Positions 6,985-14,921 are shown, counted from the first letter of the stretch. The stretch is 16,011 bases of DNA from OMOG01 sp041485845 (GCA_041485845.1 JBGPKH010000148.1:1-16011); one strand, 5' to 3'. Notes: a model not told the origin generated them from the letters alone. Made by a program: numbers and translations.

Positions 6985-7001
6985 CGAAACCCACCGCCGC
7001 C
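6967..7001 (+). terminator. Possible hairpin at the 3' end of cysN
   Basis: GGCGGCG (6967-6973) pairs with CGCCGCC (6995-7001), with a further GGG/CCC inside, around the cysN stop codon at 6982-6984. Only a weak T-containing stretch (TGTTTAAAT) follows, so this may slow or partly end transcription rather than be a strong terminator. The next gene starts about 38 bases downstream on the same strand. Confidence 0.3.
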
Positions 7002-7038
7002 CCGGGGTGTTTAAATGTATGGGGGTCACGATCGTCGA

Positions 7039-9033
7039 ATGATGAAACTCGCGCGACTGGCATTGCTTCTCACGGCGGCAACCGGGTGGGATGCGGCTGC
7101 TCAGACTTGGGACAACAGCGGAAACGGTATGCTGCAAGGCGCCTACTATTTCCGTGAAGTGATTTACGTGATCGCAGATTCCTCGGGAAGCCTTGGCCGG
7201 GCCATCGCGCTCTACGGCAACATTACTTTCAATACGGGCGGCAACTATAGCATGGCCGTTACGGTTGCGGACTCCAGCACCGGACTCGGGACAGGCTCGT
7301 TTTCCGGCGCCTACTCCATCGCCGCTTCGGGCTACGGATTCATCACCATTCCGGCGGCGCTGGGTGGCTGGAACGTGTACGGGCTGGTTTCGCAGCAGGG
7401 CATCTTTGTTGGGAGCGCTACGGAAGGGGGTTTCAACGATATCTTCATTGCCGCGCCCCTGGCATCCCCGGCGCCCACGAATGCGAGTTTCAAGGGCTCC
7501 TACACGCTTGCAAATTTCGACCCGTCGGCCGGGAGTCCCACTTATACCACCAGCTACCAGTTCCAGTTGAATCCGGACGGCGCGGGCAATCTCGGAAACG
7601 TTTCAGCGAACGGATTTATTGGGGGCGGCGGATCCGGCGTTTACACGCAGACGATCTCCAACGTGAAGTACTCGTTCAGTAATGGCGGCTGCAACCTGGC
7701 TTTCCCGAATTCAACGAATGCGACTTTCATTTCGGGACAGAAGTTTCTCTATATCTCGCCCGACGGCAATTTCGTTTTTGGCGGGTCGCCGGTGTCATGG
7801 GATATGTTTGTGGGCGTGCGGACCGGGTCCGCAACGCCCAGCTTCGGAGGTTTGTATTACCAGGCGGGTATCGATCAGGACGATTCCGCCCTGGCCAACG
7901 GGTATGGCCTGCTGGACACGTACTACGGATCTTTAAGCGCCGGCGCCGGCTCGATTCTGGACCACCAGAGGACGCTCAACCCGCTACTCAGTGCGGGCGC
8001 TTATCACGGCACGTACAGCGGCTCTTACACGTTGAAGTCCGATGGAACGTATACCAACGGCTTGATGCGTTATCTGGTTGGGGCGGGGGTGCGAATCGGG
8101 TCGGGTATCGGGCCGTTCCTGGGACTCAACGTGGCGGTGGCGGCGCCCAGTTTCAGTGGCTCGGGCGTCTATCTGTACCCGACTGGCGTATTGAACGCCG
8201 CCAGTTTCGCACCGTTCACCGCGGGCATCGCTCCCGGCGAACTTCTGACGCTGTACGGCACGAACCTGGCGGCCGGTCTGCAGGTGTCCCCGGCGATTCC
8301 TTTCCCGGCGACACTCGGCGGAGTGCAGGTGACCATCAGTGGACTTCCGGCGCCGCTTTACTATGTCAGCCCATCGCAGATATCGGCGATCGTGCCGTAC
8401 GCGGTCACGGGTCCGATCGCGCAAGTTCAGGTGATCAACAACGGGACGGCTTCCAATACGGTGAGCATGTTCGTAAACAAGACCAGCCCGGGCGTATTTA
8501 CGCAAAACGCCAACGGTCTGGGCGCCGGCGCCGTAACGCACCTCGACGGGTCGCTCGTGACGCCGTCGCATCCCGCGGCAATCGGCGAGACGGTATCGCT
8601 TTACCTTACGGGACTGGGCGCGGTCAATCCGTTGGTTCCGGACGGCGCGGCGGGGCCCGTGAGCCCGCTCAGCCAGGTCACCAATTCGATAACCGTGGAT
8701 ATCAATGGAGTGGCGGCAACCGTCGGATACGCCGGTCTGGCGCCGCAACTGGCCGGCTTGTACCAGATTAACTTCACGGTACCGGCCGGCGTCACGGCGG
8801 GGGACAATTCCCTGGATATCGGTGGTCCCGATTCGTATACGTCGGAGTCTCTCATTTCGGTGGGACCGGGCGCGACAGCGGCCTGGGCGCCGGAGTCCGC
8901 TGCGGTTCGGCACAGATCCCCGAGGTCGCCAGCCGTGCGCACGGCTCCGCAGACGCCGCTTCCCGCAGAGCCGAGGCTGCACCGAACTACGATGCCGGCA
9001 TCACCCCTTCCGGGCCGGGGCGCCGCTCGGTAG
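7039..9033 (+). CDS. Secreted protein with C-terminal TIGR03437 (Solibacter-type) domain
   Basis: The product is a 664-residue exported protein of unknown role. A signal peptide is seen (MMKLARLALLLTAATG, likely cut after DAAA and before QTW). Residues 25-380 are rich in Gly, Ser, Thr and Tyr with repeated short strands (for example GSFSGAYS, GSYTLANF, GTYSGSYTL), which suggests a beta-rich surface protein. From residue 384 (VLNAASFAPFTAGIAPGELL) to about 608 it matches the TIGR03437 domain, known mainly from Solibacter and relatives, which has an Ig-like beta fold by appearance. The last 56 residues are Pro/Arg/Ala-rich and do not look like part of that domain. The start is uncertain among 7015, 7039 and 7042; 7039 is chosen because it gives a clean signal peptide. 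The gene lies 54 bases after cysN but shares no function with it. Confidence 0.88.
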   Translation: MMKLARLALLLTAATGWDAAAQTWDNSGNGMLQGAYYFREVIYVIADSSGSLGRAIALYGNITFNTGGNYSMAVTVADSSTGLGTGSFSGAYSIAASGYGFITIPAALGGWNVYGLVSQQGIFVGSATEGGFNDIFIAAPLASPAPTNASFKGSYTLANFDPSAGSPTYTTSYQFQLNPDGAGNLGNVSANGFIGGGGSGVYTQTISNVKYSFSNGGCNLAFPNSTNATFISGQKFLYISPDGNFVFGGSPVSWDMFVGVRTGSATPSFGGLYYQAGIDQDDSALANGYGLLDTYYGSLSAGAGSILDHQRTLNPLLSAGAYHGTYSGSYTLKSDGTYTNGLMRYLVGAGVRIGSGIGPFLGLNVAVAAPSFSGSGVYLYPTGVLNAASFAPFTAGIAPGELLTLYGTNLAAGLQVSPAIPFPATLGGVQVTISGLPAPLYYVSPSQISAIVPYAVTGPIAQVQVINNGTASNTVSMFVNKTSPGVFTQNANGLGAGAVTHLDGSLVTPSHPAAIGETVSLYLTGLGAVNPLVPDGAAGPVSPLSQVTNSITVDINGVAATVGYAGLAPQLAGLYQINFTVPAGVTAGDNSLDIGGPDSYTSESLISVGPGATAAWAPESAAVRHRSPRSPAVRTAPQTPLPAEPRLHRTTMPASPLPGRGAAR

Positions 9034-9113
9034 AGCCGTTCGAGCTGGCGCAGGCGTTGGGGAGTCACTGAAAATGATGGCGGCGGACATGGCGAAGAAC
9101 GGATCGTTCGGAA

Positions 9114-9800
9114 TCAGTGAACGCGGGGCCTGCAGTACTCCCAACGAACCAGCACGGCAAGGCAGGTCATGATGTACATCAAATAGAAGGTGGCGACGGG
9201 TGTCAGAGTCAGCTTAGGAACGGGGGCGTTAACGGTCAGGCTGCCGATCGCCGGCAACTTTGCCGCGATGGGCTGAGCCGGCAACTCGGAGGCCGAGTTG
9301 GACTGTCCAATGTCTGTAAGAAATGCGTCCACGAGGCTGCGAAGGCCGGAACGGACCTTCGCCTCGCATTGCCCGTTGCGGCACGTATACGACTGACATT
9401 TCCGCCATGTCGTAGCGAGCGTCACGCCGCGAGCCGGCGATGGCAACGAGACGCGTTGGGACAGATCGAGACACTGGTGGACAGCTTGGCCAGTGGTCCG
9501 GGCGCGCGCAATGACGGGGACGCAATCGACATCTACTGTCAGCGCGGCGGTGTGCACCCGCGAAACGGCAATACCCGCGACACGAAGCTGCGTTTCCACA
9601 TCCTGCTGGAGGGCAGCCCGCGGGATGGCGTCACCGCAGCTTGGAGCAACGTTCGAGGCCGCCCATATCGTAAGCGCTTCTCCAGGCCGGCTGGCGGGAT
9701 GAACCTCCTGCCCAAACGAAGCATGAACGGCAAGAAAGGATAGTCCAAATCTTAGGGCAGCCACCCCGAACCGGCCGGTCCTGAGCACAGATCGTGGCAC
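9114..9800 (-). CDS. Uncharacterised exported protein with C-terminal membrane segment
   Basis: This protein of about 228 residues is not recognised with certainty. It has a hydrophobic N-terminal segment (VAALRFGLSFLAVHASFG) that fits a signal peptide. A mixed domain follows with the pattern QQDVETQLRVAGI, VDVDC, LSQRVSLP, ATTWRK and a LRSLVDAFLTD helix. Near the C-terminus FYLMYIMTCLAVLVRW is a likely membrane segment. It contains nine cysteines, four of them close together in the segment KCQSYTCRNGQCEA and just before it. The LR-AGI / strand / TTW / FL-D layout recalls short secreted acidobacterial proteins of no known function; that is a memory-based impression. The start is unclear: GTG at 9800 or 9788, or TTG at 9842; none has a good Shine-Dalgarno. 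It follows the TadG-like gene on the same strand with a gap of 68 bases, so it may be the last gene of that operon. Confidence 0.6.
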   Translation of the reverse strand: MPRSVLRTGRFGVAALRFGLSFLAVHASFGQEVHPASRPGEALTIWAASNVAPSCGDAIPRAALQQDVETQLRVAGIAVSRVHTAALTVDVDCVPVIARARTTGQAVHQCLDLSQRVSLPSPARGVTLATTWRKCQSYTCRNGQCEAKVRSGLRSLVDAFLTDIGQSNSASELPAQPIAAKLPAIGSLTVNAPVPKLTLTPVATFYLMYIMTCLAVLVRWEYCRPRVH

Positions 9801-9868
9801 GCCCGAATTTATGACACGGTAATGTGACTGACAAGTCTTCAAAAGTTATCTCTTACGCGGTTGTAAAA

Positions 9869-11236
9869 CTACTCCACCAGCCCAACCTGCTTGATGGGGT
9901 TTCCTCCGACCAGGTGGGAGTAGTCGTTGTTCATCGTACTCGTTCCCTTAACCTCGAATCGACGGGAGACGACAATGGTGTAGTGCGAAATGTCCAGCGT
10001 GGGATTGCCTCGAAACTGCACCAGCGAATTGGGGAAATACAAAATGCCCTCGAAGAACGACGTCGCGCCACCCTGGAACGACTCTGTCAGCATGCCGCTC
10101 GCGCAGCAGCCCCGATCCTGCATGAAAAGCACTCCGGCGTAAGTGCCAGATGTGGCTGCGGCGATTTGCACATCCGAGTTGGCGTTAAAGTTGATCTCCG
10201 AATAGGCTTTGGACGAGTTGTAGGTGTTATAGAAGAACAGGCCGCTGCCTCTTACGTGGGAATTACTGTCCTGCGTAGTGATGCCGCCGCCCACGATGAT
10301 ATATTGTCCCGACGAAAATGTCGCAGTGCCGTTTTTAATACGGATGCCGCCGCAGTAAGTTCCCGGTAAAAGCGTCTGATCCGAATTCACCGTGACCACA
10401 CTGGGATGCGCGCTGCAGTCAGCGGAGTTACATCCGGTGGTCGACGAACAGGGTGGCGACGGCGGTTGGAGATAGCTAAGCGGGTCTGGGAAAGGACTGA
10501 CTCCGGTATTCGGCGTCGGACTGATCGTGCCTTGCCAGTCGTAGCTTCCGACATCGTTAATTGCGGAGGCCTGTAAGACTGCACCCCCGTTGCCCTGCAT
10601 TGCCGCGGGGTCGCTCGAATCCACATAGATGCCGCATGCCGAGGTGAAGTTTGTCGTTCCGTTCTGGTAAAAACTGGCTGGAGCAATCGGGTCCAGGGCG
10701 TAGACGCAGCCCAACCCCGGATGGAGAGCCGCGGTCGACCGGGCGGCAACCAGACCGCTTGAATGGCCCATGACGGCTGAGAAGAGCTGGGGAACCGTCT
10801 GGGTGACGCGCACGGTGATCCAATACGCAACGCCGCCGACGCCGGGGGCGGTTGGAATGGTAGTGGTCACATCGCTGGTGATCGTTACATGCTGATTCGA
10901 GTTCGCGGTGTTGAACCCGTTCTGCTTGGCATAGAGGCAGGCAGTCTCCGGCGGGTTCGATGCGGTCGTAAGGTTGGATGGGCAGGGCCACTGATTCTTG
11001 CAGATCCAAGCATAATCTGCGCAGGTGAAGGTGGAACCGGTGACCGTTTTATTGAACCGATAGGATGCGGCCATAGCGGCCGAGTCGGCCGCCGCCTGGG
11101 CGGAGGTCCTCAGGTAGTGCATATACCCAAGATCGGTTACGAGGCCCATCAACGCGATCATGGGAATCAGCGCGAATGTCACCATCAGGACTGCCTGGCC
11201 TTGGCGTCCGTTGTGCGAACTGAACGGGTAGGGCAT
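9869..11236 (-). CDS. TadG-like pilus assembly/secreted protein
   Basis: The product is a 455-residue membrane-anchored protein. Residues 10-55 form the TadE/TadG-like N-terminus: GRQGQAVLMVTFALIPMIAL, then LVTDLGYMHYLRTSAQAAADSAAMAAS, a membrane helix followed by the typical amphipathic Ala-rich helix. The rest is predicted to lie outside the membrane. Its C-terminal half (for example LLPGTYCGGIRI, SSGQYIIVGGGI, RGSGLFFYNT and GAGV-like turns) looks like the repeated short strands found in many TadG proteins. Cysteines are frequent (CSSTTGC, DCSAH, GCCASG). TadG proteins accompany Flp-type pilus systems, but no pilus ATPase (TadA) or platform protein is in this window. The ATG at 11236 has TTGGAG 7-8 bases upstream, so the start is firm. 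It lies 17 bases after the TadE-like gene and is probably co-transcribed. Confidence 0.85.
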   Translation of the reverse strand: MPYPFSSHNGRQGQAVLMVTFALIPMIALMGLVTDLGYMHYLRTSAQAAADSAAMAASYRFNKTVTGSTFTCADYAWICKNQWPCPSNLTTASNPPETACLYAKQNGFNTANSNQHVTITSDVTTTIPTAPGVGGVAYWITVRVTQTVPQLFSAVMGHSSGLVAARSTAALHPGLGCVYALDPIAPASFYQNGTTNFTSACGIYVDSSDPAAMQGNGGAVLQASAINDVGSYDWQGTISPTPNTGVSPFPDPLSYLQPPSPPCSSTTGCNSADCSAHPSVVTVNSDQTLLPGTYCGGIRIKNGTATFSSGQYIIVGGGITTQDSNSHVRGSGLFFYNTYNSSKAYSEINFNANSDVQIAAATSGTYAGVLFMQDRGCCASGMLTESFQGGATSFFEGILYFPNSLVQFRGNPTLDISHYTIVVSRRFEVKGTSTMNNDYSHLVGGNPIKQVGLVE

Positions 11237-11253
11237 AGGGAAACTCCAAGACG

Positions 11254-11772
11254 TCAGAACTGTATGTTCTCGCGCGAATCCGCCGAGAAATTGATGGTTC
11301 CCGGGCTCTTCGTGCGCCCGGCGCCGGGCCAGAACATGGCTATCGCCGAGTTGAAGGGATAGACTCCCGTGATCTTCACTTTGCTCTGCGGAGAATTGGC
11401 GCCCGACGGGGGCCAGTATCCGCTGGTGTAGTTGGCGATGCAATTGGCCAATGTGCAGGTCGTAGCCGCGCCGGAAGGGGGAGTGAATGTGAGTGTCAGG
11501 GTGCTGCCCGGAAGCCCGCCTCCATTGGCGCGGATTACGGTGGCGATCTTACTGATGCTCACGCTGCAGGAATTGGGAAGCACGGCGCAGTTCTGTCCGT
11601 GCACGACGGCGTAGCGGGTGCCTGCTTTGACCGCGTGGGCCAGGGTGTGATAGAGCCACATGCCGCGGGCCATTTCGAAGGTTGAGATCAAGATGAAGAT
11701 CAACGGTATTCCAACCAGGGTGAATTCGACAAGCGAATTGCCGCGGATGCGGGCTCTTGGGTTCCCGCTCAT
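11254..11772 (-). CDS. TadE-like pseudopilin-type protein, second of two
   Basis: The product is a 172-residue protein with the TadE layout: a short charged N-terminus (MSGNPRARIRGN), then SLVEFTLVGIPLIFILISTFEMARGM, a single membrane helix with the conserved Glu, then a helix (YHTLAHAVKAGTRYAVV) and an extracellular domain with three cysteines. TadE proteins are minor pseudopilins of Flp pili, processed and placed in the envelope. The ATG overlaps the stop of the preceding TadE-like gene (ATGA, 11769-11772), and GAGGG lies just upstream, so translation is coupled. The C-terminal domain has no further recognisable motif. Confidence 0.85.
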   Translation of the reverse strand: MSGNPRARIRGNSLVEFTLVGIPLIFILISTFEMARGMWLYHTLAHAVKAGTRYAVVHGQNCAVLPNSCSVSISKIATVIRANGGGLPGSTLTLTFTPPSGAATTCTLANCIANYTSGYWPPSGANSPQSKVKITGVYPFNSAIAMFWPGAGRTKSPGTINFSADSRENIQF

Positions 11773-12203
11773 AACACCCTCATCTGGACTTTGCGGGTGA
11801 TGGAGAGTTTCCCGATCAGTCGCGGAATCGGAATCAACTGTTGGGTTGTGTATGTGACCGACACTTCGGTCGCCGCGGCCCCATCGGAATCCGTAAAGGC
11901 GCGAGCCGTGACGACCAGGGGCGTGGCGCCGCAACCGCTGAGATTTTTCACGTTGGACATCGCCTTCATCTCGGCCAGGGCGTATTGGCAAGCCAAGTCG
12001 CTGTTCCCCGCCGCGGCAAGTCTGTACGAGGCATTTTCGGCGGCCACGCGCGCCGCATTCTGCGTGGCAATCAACGCATAGGCGTAGAAGCCCATGTCCA
12101 TGGCTCCCGCGAAGAGGAAGAAGATCCAAGGACTTAACAGTGCGAGTTCGACTACCGCATGACCCCTCGTCCGGGTTCCGCGTCGAGAACCTGCTTGATC
12201 CAT
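11769..12203 (-). CDS. TadE-like pseudopilin-type protein, first of two
   Basis: The product has 144 residues. RTRGHAVVELALLSPWIFFLFAGAMDMGFYAYALI forms the TadE-type membrane helix with its conserved Glu, followed by the Ala-rich helix NAARVAAENAS. The remainder contains two cysteines (C70 and C91 region) and short strands. The ATG at 12203 has GAGGTG 7 bases upstream, a strong ribosome binding site, and it is the first gene of the minus-strand Tad-like operon. The promoter must lie in the 195-bp gap to the M56 peptidase gene. Expected role: minor pseudopilin or adhesin of a Tad/Flp-like envelope system; the other Tad machinery is not in this window. Confidence 0.85.
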   Translation of the reverse strand: MDQAGSRRGTRTRGHAVVELALLSPWIFFLFAGAMDMGFYAYALIATQNAARVAAENASYRLAAAGNSDLACQYALAEMKAMSNVKNLSGCGATPLVVTARAFTDSDGAAATEVSVTYTTQQLIPIPRLIGKLSITRKVQMRVL

Positions 12204-12233
12204 TTCTTTACACCTCGGTCGTCAAATCAGCAC

Positions 12234-12271
12234 CCAGTAGGTACTGGCGCCATACTAGCAGTACTATAGTA
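12234..12271 (-). promoter_or_regulatory. Palindrome-rich promoter region of the Tad-like operon
   Basis: Two perfect palindromic elements lie close together: CCAGTAGGTACTGG (12234-12247, 6-bp arms) and TACTATAGTA (12262-12271). Between them ATACTAGCA (12252-12260) reads TGCTAGTAT on the minus strand, a possible extended -10 element about 48 bases before the start codon. The same 9-mer stands in front of blaI at 14827-14835. TACTATAGTA fits TAC-N4-GTA, the frame of the TACA-N2-TGTA sites bound by BlaI/MecI/CopY repressors, though the inner bases differ. Binding by the neighbouring BlaI is an inference. The rest of the 12204-12398 gap shows no gene. Confidence 0.5.
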
Positions 12272-12398
12272 GCCACCTCTGGGGGAATTCAATGCTCCAA
12301 ATGGTTAGCGTTTAAGACGCGGCGAGCTCTTGATGGTCGCGCCGGCTATGGGGGAGAGTCACACCGCTTGGTTCCGGTTGCCTCCCCGATCCTGCGAC

Positions 12399-14423
12399 CT
12401 ACATCAGCCGGAAATTGACTTCGATGGTGGCGGCGACCGTAACCGGCTGCCCATCCTTAGTGCCCGGCTTGAACTTCCACTCGCCGACAGCCAGGACGGC
12501 TTGCTCGTCCAGCCCGAGTCCGAGACTCCGCTTGACCTGGATGTTGTGCGCGAGGCCGTCCGTCCCCACCTCGACAAAGAGCACCACCGTGCCTTGGTAT
12601 TTCACGGCACGTGCTTCCTCGCTGTAGGCGGGATCTTTCTTGAACATGATCGCGGGCGCGGTCACGCCGTTCCCCACGCGGAACACGCCAGGGCTCGTCG
12701 AGCCCTGCGTCAGTTCCGCGAGCCGGGCCTGCCGGATCTCCTGGGCGCGGGCTTCCAGGGGCTGCGCTTCGGCCGCACGATTTTGCTGCCGCAGGAAGCG
12801 TGCGTAGAGTTCCATGGTGGTGGCTGCATAGAAAGAGTCGGGAGTCAAACGTGCCATAGCCTTCTGGTACAGTTCTTCGGACAGAACGGGGTCCAGGAGG
12901 TAGCCATCGCGGGAGAGGACAGAATCGGCGCGGAAGTTGACGGCGGCGGCTGCCGGCTGTTGCCGCAGCTCCGCCATCCAGGTCATCGCCGCACCCGCCT
13001 GCGGCCCATCGGGCGCTACATTCAGGGCTCGCTGGAAATAGCCTGCCGCCGCAGGGTAATCGCGTTTCCCGAAGGCGTGCACTCCCAGGTAGACCAGTGC
13101 GGATGCCACTTCGGGACGGTCGCCCAACGCGACGGCCCTGGTGTAGAAATCGAGAGCCTCGCTCGCCTGCCCGCGCTTGGCCGACAGGTCGCCCAGTTTC
13201 ACCAGTCCGACGGCATAGGCGACACTCCGCTCGCCGGAAGTCTGCGCGCGGATGACGAGGGCCTTCTCCAGCAGCGTCTGGGCGACATCGTACTTCATGA
13301 GGTTGGCGTAAGCGGCGGCCGCACGCTCCAGGATTTCGTGGTTCTTTTGCGAGTTGGCGGCGATGATGGTGGCATCCAGCTCCGGCGGAACGGTCTTCTG
13401 TTCTTGCGCGCGCACCGCCGCGAAGGGAGCCACCAGCACGATTGCGGCGATGGCCGCGAGGACCGGCGCCATGCGCCCCGACGCCTTCCGGTTGACGCGC
13501 GCATCGAGGATCGCCACGAGGCGCTCTTCGAGTTGCGAGGGCCGCGCCATAGCCACCGCCGCCCACGCGGTCGCGGGAGCGGAGTGCATGGCGCGCGCCA
13601 CACCGAGCAGATGGCCGGCGTATTCCGAGGCGCGGGCGCCGGCGGCCAGCACGAGGTCGTCGGCGGCGCGCTCGCGCTCCGTGAGGAACTCGCGCCAGGC
13701 GATCCAGGCCAGCGGGTTCCACCAGTTGAGACTGAGGGCCGCGCGCGCCACCAGGTGAGTAGCGGGGTCGCCCCGCCGCACGTGGGCCAGCTCGTGGAGC
13801 AGGACGATGCGGCGGCGTTCGTCGCTCCAGCCGGCGGAATCGGCGGGCATCAACACCGACGCGCGCAGGAAGCCGAAGCTCATCGGCATGGCGCCGGGCG
13901 CGGTTTCCCACACCGGCACCGGATGGCCAATCCCCATGGCCTCGGTCAGGGCGTCCGTCTGGCCGCCATCGCGGAGCGGCCGCGCCGCGCGCCGAAGGCG
14001 CCACAGGGCGAGATAAGCTACGAGCATCTGCGCAAAAGCCGCCGCAACTCCCGCGGCCCACGCACACACCAGCCAGAGCCGTACGCCGGGATGCCACGGG
14101 GCGCGTTGCAGGGGACCGGCGAAGGCCGCGGCGGCCGTGGGTTGGGATGCGGCGTCCGTCTCCGCCACGCCGAGAGCTTGAAACACCAGTCCTGTATCCA
14201 CGGGGACCAGCGCAGCCGGCGCGGCAACCCGCAGCGCCGGCAGCGACAGCGACAGGAACGGCAACGCCAGCACGGCCGCGGCCGCCGCGGTCCACACCAG
14301 GTGCCGGGCCGCCGCGGACCGCCCGCGCAGCAGATACGCTACCAGCCTCGCAGAGGCGAGCACGATGGCGCTCTTGAGCGCCAGGCTCGCGGCCATCGGG
14401 AACAACATCGTCGCGGTTAACAT
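12399..14423 (-). CDS. BlaR1-type M56 sensor peptidase with TPR region and C-terminal TonB-like domain
   Basis: The product is a 674-residue membrane protein. Membrane helices are at about residues 5-32, 41-62, 115-140 and 318-336. The M56 zinc site is HELAH (210-214) in LLHELAHVRRGD, with ERERAADD (249-256) supplying the third ligand. In BlaR1/MecR1 this cytoplasmic peptidase domain inactivates the partner BlaI repressor after an outside signal. Here the usual penicillin-binding sensor is replaced by TPR-like helices (about 350-480) and a TonB C-terminal fold (about 590-674, starting near YSEEARAVKYQGTVVLFVEV and ending in an IEVNF strand). The start ATG directly follows the BlaI stop (TAAATG), with GGAGG 8 bases before it. 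The signal is unknown; a role in envelope or protein-load sensing is plausible. Beta-lactam sensing is not supported, as no SxxK/KTG transpeptidase motifs are seen. Confidence 0.93.
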   Translation of the reverse strand: MLTATMLFPMAASLALKSAIVLASARLVAYLLRGRSAAARHLVWTAAAAAVLALPFLSLSLPALRVAAPAALVPVDTGLVFQALGVAETDAASQPTAAAAFAGPLQRAPWHPGVRLWLVCAWAAGVAAAFAQMLVAYLALWRLRRAARPLRDGGQTDALTEAMGIGHPVPVWETAPGAMPMSFGFLRASVLMPADSAGWSDERRRIVLLHELAHVRRGDPATHLVARAALSLNWWNPLAWIAWREFLTERERAADDLVLAAGARASEYAGHLLGVARAMHSAPATAWAAVAMARPSQLEERLVAILDARVNRKASGRMAPVLAAIAAIVLVAPFAAVRAQEQKTVPPELDATIIAANSQKNHEILERAAAAYANLMKYDVAQTLLEKALVIRAQTSGERSVAYAVGLVKLGDLSAKRGQASEALDFYTRAVALGDRPEVASALVYLGVHAFGKRDYPAAAGYFQRALNVAPDGPQAGAAMTWMAELRQQPAAAAVNFRADSVLSRDGYLLDPVLSEELYQKAMARLTPDSFYAATTMELYARFLRQQNRAAEAQPLEARAQEIRQARLAELTQGSTSPGVFRVGNGVTAPAIMFKKDPAYSEEARAVKYQGTVVLFVEVGTDGLAHNIQVKRSLGLGLDEQAVLAVGEWKFKPGTKDGQPVTVAATIEVNFRLM

Positions 14424-14807
14424 TTACCGATCCTCCCGCTTTGCTTTTTCGATCATTTCCCCCATGCGATCGAGCTCGTCGCGCGTCAGGCGCGTGGCGG
14501 ACACGTCCAGCAGCGCCGCCACGATTTGCTCGGGCGACCCCGCGAAAAAAGTATCCAGCAGGTGCTTCACGGCAGACTTCTTGGCCTTGTCGCGGGGCAC
14601 CGTGGGAACGTAGACGTACTTCAGCCCTTCGGCCTGGTGCCGGGTGTGTCCCTTTTCCTCCAGCACGCGCAGCATGGCACGCACCGCCGAATAGCCCGGC
14701 GCATCCTCCATGGCTTCGCGGACCTCGGATGCCGATGCCTTGCCGCGCTGGTAGAGGATGTCCATGATCTGCCGCTCGCGGCGGCTCAATTTGCCGGCCG
14801 CGCTCAC
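14424..14807 (-). CDS. BlaI/MecI/CopY-family transcriptional repressor
   Basis: The product is a 127-residue cytoplasmic winged-helix repressor. LSRRERQIMDILYQRGKASA opens the DNA-binding domain, followed by VREAMEDAPGYSAVRAMLRVLEEKGH (recognition helix region), a short wing (GLKYVYVPTV) and a C-terminal dimerisation helix set (KSAVKHLLDTFFAG). Such repressors act as dimers on inverted repeats in their own promoter and are released when the M56 partner peptidase cuts them. The start is GTG at 14807, with AGGAG 8 bases upstream. The gene directly abuts its M56 partner. It could repress its own operon and the Tad-like operon, given the shared promoter motif. Confidence 0.94.
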   Translation of the reverse strand: MSAAGKLSRRERQIMDILYQRGKASASEVREAMEDAPGYSAVRAMLRVLEEKGHTRHQAEGLKYVYVPTVPRDKAKKSAVKHLLDTFFAGSPEQIVAALLDVSATRLTRDELDRMGEMIEKAKREDR

Positions 14808-14826
14808 CGCCGCGGCTCCTGCTGGA

Positions 14827-14865
14827 ATACTAGCATCATGCTAAAAAATTAGCACTACAAATGGA
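14827..14865 (-). promoter_or_regulatory. blaI promoter and candidate autoregulatory operator
   Basis: This AT-rich island in the 114-bp gap to the divergent gene has three half-sites: TAGCA (14831-14835), TGCTA (14839-14843) and TAGCA (14850-14854). They form two overlapping perfect dyads, TAGCAT-C-ATGCTA and GCTAA-AAAA-TTAGC. TACAAATGGA (14856-14865) differs by one base from the TACA-N2-TGTA consensus of the BlaI/CopY family. TGCTAGTAT (minus strand, 14827-14835) could be an extended -10 box about 20 bases before the GTG. Self-repression by BlaI is typical of the family. Confidence 0.55.
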
Positions 14866-14921
14866 GCGTGTCAAGGGGTTTTTCGCGAGTGCCCGCTCGT
14901 ATATGATGGAACAGCGCCCCC

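Noticed and set aside
5455..7137. Minus-strand open frame (560 codons) opposite cysN
   Set aside because: It lies antisense to an unmistakable GTPase gene and has no domain of its own.
9097..9109. Small dyad GAACG-GAT-CGTTC between the convergent genes as a terminator
   Set aside because: The stem is only 5 bp and no T-run follows on either strand.
9117..9743. Plus-strand open frame opposite the uncharacterised exported protein
   Set aside because: The minus-strand reading has a signal peptide, a membrane segment and a helix/strand pattern. The plus-strand product looks random and Arg-rich.
12330..14420. Long plus-strand open frame (696 codons) opposite the M56 peptidase gene
   Set aside because: Its composition (His/Arg/Gly-rich) is typical of an antisense shadow. 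The minus-strand frame has HELAH, TPR and TonB features and a good ribosome binding site.
12399..14807. A beta-lactam resistance system
   Set aside because: The BlaI/M56 pair is present, but the sensor lacks a penicillin-binding domain and no beta-lactamase is in the window.
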